From: Ulva prolifera
Lineage: Eukaryota > Chlorophyta > Ulvophyceae > Ulvales > Ulvaceae
NCBI GenBank assembly: GCA_023078555.1
Contig: CM041196.1
Location: forward strand, 4,402,001 to 4,466,000
Length of the DNA stretch: 64,000 nucleotides
Reading direction: 5' to 3'
The notes below the pieces were generated by a model, which saw only the letters and a program-made list of their open reading frames with translations, had not been told where the DNA came from and made no database searches. How positions within the stretch are numbered: position 1 is the first letter of the stretch; each line of letters begins with the position of its first letter. The translations under genes were made by a program, and so were the position numbers. Positions 57,380-64,000 of this stretch are shown piece by piece.

Positions 57380-59043
57380 TGCACGATCCGTGCAGCATTC
57401 ATGTTTTCAGGCCTCTGTGGCAGCCGGGGTCCGGGTGGGGCCGTCGGCGCGCGCACTCGGCTGGCAGATTCATGTGTTTCAGTGATGGGAGGTGTGGTTC
57501 CGTGGGCTACGCACCGCTCTGTAGAGTGTATACCAAGGGGCCTGCGGTGCGTGGACGTGCACAGACGGTGCTGGCTGGGCCGGTGACGCGGACCTGGCAT
57601 GGTAGGTGGTCGCGGCGGCCTCGGCCCCATATGCACGGAGTGTTAGTGGGTGCGGGGGACGCGACTCCGTTGTTGATGGTATAATTTGTCGCAATAATCG
57701 GCTTGATGCCAGATCATAGTGAGCTTCGAATGGTGGTGATGGTGTTGATGGTGTCTGCCTGGGCAATGTGGCCCCTGGTGATGAGAATGTCCTGAGCATG
57801 GGGCTAGCTCTGCTTTTGTTGGAGGGGTATGTGAGCGTGCCTGCTACATCTGGTATTCGCGAATGGTAGCTGTCCAGGGGGGTTCTGTTGGACCAGGGTT
57901 CAGTAGGTGGGGTAGGATGTTCCGGGAGTTAGGCTGTGATGTGTGGGTGGAACTCACGAGGAGGAACAGGAAGTAGGCAGTGTGGGTGTCGGGTGACCGC
58001 AGTGCCTCTGGTGATGGGCACAGTTCATCAATACCGCTCAAGCGCTGTGAACTAGAATAATTCTGATAACCAGCGCCTGAAGGGGTGCATTGTCTCTCCA
58101 GATGGCGCAATGACTCTTGGCGTGTGACTGAGTCGTCTCGTTGACTGTAACAGCCACACGGATGAGCAGCCGAAGTGGATCAAGATGCAATGTCGACTTG
58201 CAGCTAGACCTTCGGCAGAGCTGCTGGAGCTTGAGATTCTTTATCGGTGAGGCTGTCCGACAGTTACATGCTCATGTGCGTGCTGAGCGCGCTGCGGTCC
58301 TGCTCCCGAGATAACCGTCTGGAATCCTTGTGCGTCACAACGTCACCCTCGACGTCGTTGAATTCGATGGCATCATCGAACATTCGACCAACCTCTGGAG
58401 TTGAATTGCCTGAGACGGTTGATCAATCGTGACGCGGTGTTACCTTTGCGCGATGTCACACCACATGCGTCTATCGTACGTAGGTGAGAGCTCTAGGGGC
58501 GACACCGGCGGCGTGATGATTGCGTTCGTAGGCCTGGTTGTCTGATTGACAGGTGCCTGACCAGGCATAGCCTATGCCACATAGGTTGCATATGCCGGAG
58601 CATGCATGCGGACGGAGTCGATGCAAACCGCAGCGCGAAGTATACTGTAGCGGCGCGAGACGCTCAAGCATGCAGAGACAGTTGCTGTTGGCCCCGTCGC
58701 GACATCATCATGCTGTCTTGACAACACCATCGTATCCGTAGTTACATGCATGGGTGGTTTCGATGGAGGCATGCATGCTGTGGCCGCGCGCAGCGTGCTG
58801 GCCCGGGTGGGCCGACGCCGAGGACCTCACGTCACCCACATGTGGCCGGAAACCGGAGCCATATGCATGCAGCCGTCGATGTCCGTCAGTCGAGTGCCCG
58901 ACCGATTTGGTCCTGCATGCGATTTCGAATCCTGCATGTGATCTCGGACCAGACCCTTCAGGTCAAAGCCACACACGTCGTTCGCCGGACGGTACTAGTA
59001 GGCCTGTGTATCGATCGAGATCCTCGGCCATGCATGCATGGCC
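57380..59043. other. gene-free stretch after the pseudokinase
   Basis: No supported gene on either strand. TGTAA occurs only at about 58148, far from the pseudokinase stop. Many GCATGC/CATATG palindromes occur from 58.5 kb on. Confidence 0.4.
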
Positions 59044-59056
59044 CAGCGCATATGGT

Positions 59057-59090
59057 TGCAATTACAAAAGAGTGAACGGGAGAAAACAAA
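59057..59090 (-). mobile_element. micro-insertion 2 (34 nt, 13-bp TSD)
   Basis: TGCAATTACAAAAGAGTGAA continuing CGGGAGAAAACAAA, flanked by the perfect 13-bp direct repeat CAGCGCATATGGT at 59044-59056 and 59091-59103. It shares 28 consecutive bases with micro-insertion 1. Confidence 0.85.
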
Positions 59091-59423
59091 CAGCGCATAT
59101 GGTCAGTGACCAGCTATAGCTCCTGACACCATCACTTTCAAAGGATCTCAGAACTCTCCGCAGACACAGCGCTGATCCACGTGGATGTCTGCAATGTTGT
59201 CCGTGTGTCGGGACGAGTGCGCTTCAGGTCGCTGAGCTCCGCGCGACGGGTGCCCGTCTGTGCTGCGACCGGCGCGCGTCTGTGCTGCGTACGCACACGT
59301 GGCCACGTGGCCGTGCACGAGTGGCCAAATTGCGCACGTCCGGCTGGTAACACTCGCACTGTTCGCGCGATATCTCGAGATTGCGTCGTAGTGAAGACGC
59401 CGCAAGGCTCACGTACGTCTGCC

Positions 59424-59453
59424 GGATTCAAACCTTAAGGATTCAAACCTTAA
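59424..59453. repeat. perfect 15-bp tandem duplication
   Basis: GGATTCAAACCTTAA occurs twice without spacer (59424-59438, 59439-59453). Confidence 0.8.
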
Positions 59454-59834
59454 GCTTCGTGAGAAGGGCGCCCTCTCAGATCTGAACAGCACGCGGTGCC
59501 AGGGCCCTGCAGGGTTATCCGAGTTCTTTGTCATCCCAGTGATTACGGTGCCACAGTGCTGCATCAGAGCAAATATTACAGTAGTTATGACATGCACAGC
59601 TACGCCGCGAGGGATACTTAGGTGTACTGCAGTGTATGGCAGAGCCGGGTCGCTCACGACAATGAAATTTTGGTTATATTCTGCTGTGTCTGTGTCGGGA
59701 GCGAGATACGATCATATGGCATGCATGGACGCTCTTCTGCAGAACCTCTTGCGTCGCATGCATGGACACGTACACAGCCAGCGAGGCAGTGAAGTGCAGG
59801 TATGCATAGCTAGTGCAGCTATGCATGGCTGTGT

Positions 59835-60250
59835 TACAAGGACAAAGCAAGCGAGGCAGGTAGCACCGCAAGCAAGAACCAGGGGAACCGCAAACCACGC
59901 AGCAAGCCACACGAAGCGCACACCAAAACACCCATGCAACGGCAGCACCCGCGCCGGACACAGCCACACAGCTGCAGCCACACAGCCACACACACGCCCA
60001 CGCCCACACGCCCACGCCCACACCCACACGCCCACCCCCCCCCCCAACCCCGCCCACCAGCCAGGCGCACGAGCCCCGGAAGCACAAGCAGCCAAGGCCG
60101 CCCAGCAAACAAACAGCGAGACCGCAACAACAACCCCCAGCCCCGGGAGGCCCCCGCCGCCCCCAGCACAACCCCCCAAGCCCAGCCCTCGCACCCCACC
60201 CCGCCCGCCCGCAAACCCACACCCGTAACCCCCAAGTCCAACCCAGCCCC
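59835..60250 (-). mobile_element. retroposon copy B, 416 bp with 20-bp TSD
   Basis: Flanked by the perfect 20-bp direct repeat GCAGCTATGCATGGCTGTGT at 59815-59834 and 60251-60270. Its first part, from TACAAGGACAAAGCAAGCG, is closely similar to copy A at 5857-6127 and it extends about 110 bp further at the other end (after ACAACAACCCCC). It is therefore the longer member of a 5'-truncated series with a fixed 3' end on the minus strand. The middle holds an expanded CACACGCCCACGCC simple repeat not present at that length in copy A. Confidence 0.82.
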
Positions 60251-60880
60251 GCAGCTATGCATGGCTGTGTCTACTACTGCGACACGATGTTGTACAGATC
60301 CGCATAGGTGCCCGGTCCCCGATCAGCAGTTTCGAAAGGCGAGTCTGCGCATGCTTTCGAACGTTCTCCTGATCATGACGAATTGATCAATATGTCAAAG
60401 CAATTGCTTTAAAAAAGGAACCCTTTAGCACCTCTAATAAGAGGTTATAAACAGAATTGACATTATAATAGTGAAGTAATAGATCATTTTCAAGATGATC
60501 AAATTGGAATTTACAGCTCTAATATCGAGGCGGCGCAACGCGATCGAGGCGTCGATCGAACATCATGACGCGCCGACACTGTGCAGCTGCATGCAGATAC
60601 GTATCTCGACATACGTAGCATACGTAAGGCACACCATGGTGCACGGACGAACATGCACAGGCCGCGCGTGCATGCATGCCCGGCCAGTGCTCTACAAACC
60701 GCCGGTTTTCCCGCTGAAATAGACGTTTTTCCTGAAAATGCCGCCAAGGTTTTGAAAAGTCGACGGTTTACGCCGCTGAAAATGGGCTGTTACAGCAAAG
60801 GCCAGCGGGCGCAGCCCGCTGTGTCTCTGGCGTCTGAGCGGTCTTGCCCGCTGAAATGTTGCCCGCGAAGCGCGCGGGAT

Positions 60881-60900
60881 TATTACAAAAGAGTGAACGG
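60881..60900 (-). mobile_element. micro-insertion 3 (20 nt, 14-bp TSD), nested in hAT element 2
   Basis: TATTACAAAAGAGTGAACGG flanked by the perfect 14-bp direct repeat GAAGCGCGCGGGAT at 60867-60880 and 60901-60914. It is the shortest of the three copies, ending where the others continue with GAGAAAACAAA, and it lies inside an older hAT element. Confidence 0.85.
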
Positions 60901-61111
60901 GAAGCGCGCGGGATGTGTTCACATAGATAATGCTGCGAGCACACGAGCGAGCGAAGCGAGCGATCTTGACGCGCAGCTGCACCTAGGTGCACAGTGTAGG
61001 AGAGATAATGCCAACTTCGTCTGCCCAAGTCGAGCGGGGCTTCTCTCTGCTCAAGCTGCTAATTGGTGACCGCCGCATATCGACGCATGTGGCCACCCTT
61101 CTCAAATACGT

Positions 61112-61441
61112 GTGAAACAAGCTATCACATACGAAGACTTGCGCGAGCAGCATTTTGATCCCACCAGGCCCATAGATGATAAGGAGGGTGCACTCACCAT
61201 GATAGACATGTATGAGAAACTGGCGAAAGATTCAAATTGTGACCTCCTCGTCCGTAAGCTTGCTGAGGCAGTAGCCATATGCAGCCTGATGAGGCGTGGG
61301 ACGCAGTTTTGTCTGATGTGCTTCCAGGTGCTGAAGGTGGTGAGGAGGTAGGTTATAGTGACAATTAATGATGATGAGCAGGACATTGAGCGTGATGAGT
61401 TAGAGCGCTTGCTGACCTTTGGTATGCAAGAGGGCGACTGA
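61112..61441 (+). CDS. coding-like fragment inside hAT element 2
   Basis: A frame of 79 codons contains EGALTMIDMYEKLAKDSNCD and LLVRKLAEAVAICSL, typical amphipathic helices. A second short piece, 61359-61441, reads TINDDEQDIERDELERLLTF and stops at 61439-61441. The joint between them was not resolved. No family recognised; it may be host exons captured by the element or part of a hAT-encoded protein. Confidence 0.35.
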
Positions 61442-61965
61442 ATGTGTATGTTGCTGTTGTTGCCCACACAAACAGGCCTTGGAGGTAAATGTATATGATT
61501 GCAAAGGTCATTCCTCACTACCTTCAGCAGACATATATGATTGAGAGCGCAGCGGGCCCGAAATATTTGTGGCATCCCTCCAGAAAAAAACAATTACGGC
61601 GGGACAGCCCTTCGAAATTTCAGCATACCAGCGGTGCTTGCCCTCTGAAAAATGGAAAAACTCAGCGGGAATCCCTCCATAAAATACAGGGGGTTGTAGA
61701 GCACTGTGCCCGGCTGTGCCACGCACCTGCACATGCCACGGCTTTCAACCTACAATTGAGTGTTAAGTAGCGCCGCGTTAACAGTGCCATCACAGAAGAG
61801 TAAAACGGTACAGGCGTCAGAAATACTGGAATATCACAGATGTGTACAGGGCCGGTGTTCATCATCACGTAAGGCGCGTATCGACATTAGGCCGACTGCA
61901 GAGCTAACACGGGAGTGAATTCAGCGAACGGGCGCGCTTCATACGGTGTACATACGGTACCAGAT

Positions 61966-62186
61966 CAGTGCTCTTAGCTACAGCTGGGTTTTTTTCCTGG
62001 CGGGAAAACTGACGGCCCGCTCCGCTCGCCGTCGTCAATTTTCCAAATTTCGGCGGGAATACGATCGGTTTGCACCGCAAGACCCCTCGCGTCGTCGGGA
62101 AAACCGACGGCTCGCTTCGCTGGCCGTCGGTACTTCGCCCCTTTTCTCATAATTTGTCGGGAAACCGATCGGCATGTAGAGCCCTG
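61966..62186. mobile_element. hAT-type element 3, degenerate or partial
   Basis: The right end, GTCGGGAAACCGATCGG...ATGTAGAGCCCTG, matches that of element 1. A candidate left end CAGTGCTCT lies at 61966. The 8-bp flanks do not match, so the left end is uncertain. Hairpin CCGACGG/CCGTCGG at 62104-62130 is shared with element 1. Confidence 0.5.
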
Positions 62187-62352
62187 GTAACCCGATACGA
62201 CACGTGCGTTTACACGCAAGTGGCTTGCCGTAGGCTGACCAAACCAAGCGAGCGGGGCTTCAAACAATGCACACGCATGCATGATCAATACACTACGACC
62301 GTTGTGATGGCCACGATAAAACATTAATTGTTTCAAGCGAGATCCGTGAACA

Positions 62353-62532
62353 ATGAATGACTCTGAAGCGGGTCTCGCAGCGTCTGCAGCCGCTTCAGCG
62401 GACCTGTCCGCAGAGGCTGCTAGCGCCGGTGTAGCAGACGTTAGCAGACGAAGGCTGGGGCTTGAGCAAGCACAGGAAATGATATTTGTGCTGATGGGCA
62501 TGCCACCCGTGATCAGCGAGAAGTGGATGTGA
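62353..62532 (+). CDS. small open frame, 59 aa
   Basis: ATG at 62353 to TGA at 62530-62532. Product begins MNDSEAGLAASAAASADLSA and ends with a mixed helix (RRLGLEQAQEMIFVLMGMPP). Ala-rich start and hydrophobic end are protein-like, but there is no homologue known to me and no splice or promoter evidence. It lies about 170 bp right of hAT element 3 and could be part of a mobile-element gene. Confidence 0.25.
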   Translation: MNDSEAGLAASAAASADLSAEAASAGVADVSRRRLGLEQAQEMIFVLMGMPPVISEKWM

Positions 62533-63417
62533 TTGTGGAGTGAAAGGTAGCAGAATGTGGTATTGTAGCATCTGCAGCACTAGAATGCCTGAAAACATGC
62601 TGCATTATTCTGCTTTTGCCTGCTTGAGCTCTGTAAGGCACAACAGTATGGCCATACGGCTATTCATATGGTTCATACGGCATCAACATCCTCATAAGCA
62701 CACAGCAGTATTGTTTTTTCAATGATCATACACTTTTCGAACTACCTCCTCGTGAGCTACAAGAAGTACAATTAAGAGAATCAGCTCCTGTGCTCATACA
62801 AACCAACACGGATCCCCGTTACACACATTGATTGCAAACGAGAGACGCGCATGGTTGCAGTTTGTGTGCAAGCCGCTTGGAAGGTACCACCACCGCTGAT
62901 GAGTGCTGGTTGGCATGTGCGATCTTGATGTGACGTTCAACATGAAGCTGCTTCGTACATGAATATTGTGCTGTGTTGATTTGAGCTCACTCTTCTGTTG
63001 AATGCCTTCTGTAACGCACCCCGGCCCGACAAGACAGGGACCTCGTGCCCTGCATCAAGCTGCAACCACCGCTCACGCGAGAAGGCCCACCCTGAAACAC
63101 TTCTCAGCTTTACCCCCCCTGCACCTGCACGTGGGCCACGCGTGATCTGGGCCCCGCGTGATACCACCAGCGGCCGCACGCACACGCATGCTCTCCCCGC
63201 AACGGCCTCCGCACCCTACCAGTACACCCCCGGTGCTACCTCAGCACCCTCACACACACACGAGCCTACACCCTCGCGCCAGCACCGCTCAGGTCGCCGC
63301 TTCACACAAACTCACCCCTCGCCACCCCCGCTGCAGCCGCTCTACGTTTTGCACACACACCACCCCGCTGCGGGCATCTGCCACGGCTGCCGCTCGGCGT
63401 GCATGGAGGCCATGCAT

Positions 63418-64000
<583 letters not shown>

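Larger units (their letters stand above)
60685..61706. mobile_element. hAT-type non-autonomous element 2 (1022 bp, 8-bp TSD)
   Basis: Begins CAGTGCTCTACAAACC and ends with the inverse of CAGTGCTCTACAACCC; flanked by the perfect 8-bp repeat TGCCCGGC at 60677-60684 and 61707-61714. Same TIR family as element 1 (CAG(G/T)GCTCTACA). No hAT transposase; the interior contains micro-insertion 3 and a short coding-like stretch at 61112-61441. Confidence 0.85.

Noticed and set aside
61800-61830. fourth micro-insertion copy (CAGAAGAGTAAAACGG)
   Set aside because: Similarity to the TACAAAAGAGTGAACGG core is weak and no flanking direct repeat is present.

Overview
The window looks like nuclear DNA of a unicellular alga, probably of the green lineage (inference, moderate confidence). 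It is GC-rich and intron-rich. Five genes can be read end to end as spliced frames and named: a carotenoid oxygenase, PIG-A, the PP2A B55 subunit, and ribosomal protein eS10 with a plant-like Gly-rich tail, plus a large CAMK-like pseudokinase. TGTAA, the usual chlorophyte poly(A) signal, lies shortly downstream of three stop codons. Many introns start GTGCG or GTACG rather than GTRAG. No tRNA, rRNA, organelle, bacterial or viral gene was recognised.

Layout. 1-6.4 kb: a complete CACTA DNA transposon (440-5018) carrying an intact seven-exon gene of unknown function, then repeats and a retroposon. 6.4-12.7 kb: a lone last exon of a carotenoid oxygenase paralogue (6477-6781), an unassigned gene end, and a complete seven-exon carotenoid oxygenase (9418-12684). 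14-22 kb: PIG-A (minus) and PP2A-B55 (plus), head to head. 24-29.4 kb: RPS10 (minus) and a signal peptide-EGF-TM-RING protein (minus). 30.5-40.2 kb: two tandem four-exon bZIP genes with the same exon structure, one with an eight-copy 34-bp minisatellite in its third intron. 44-52.2 kb: a hAT-type MITE, an orphan CACTA end and a 3.9-kb MULE with transposase. 53.2-57.4 kb: the pseudokinase, with a predicted acylated N-terminus and a huge insertion. 59-62.2 kb: nested small repeats. The right edge holds the 3' end of an unrecognised minus-strand gene.

How the genes work together. There is no operon logic; the genes are independent. PIG-A starts GPI-anchor synthesis at the ER, eS10 belongs to the 40S subunit, B55 targets PP2A, the oxygenase cleaves carotenoids, and the bZIP pair are nuclear regulators. 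The strongest unusual signal is a set of very short insertions (20-34 nt) of one sequence family, each flanked by a perfect 13-16 bp direct repeat. Together with two longer insertions flanked by 19-20 bp repeats they share the same terminal bases on one side and vary in length on the other. That is the pattern expected from target-primed reverse transcription with heavy 5' truncation.

Exon boundaries were read by eye from splice signals and frame. For six genes, plus the CACTA-encoded one, the summed exon length is divisible by three and ends on a stop codon. Single-base coordinate errors are possible.
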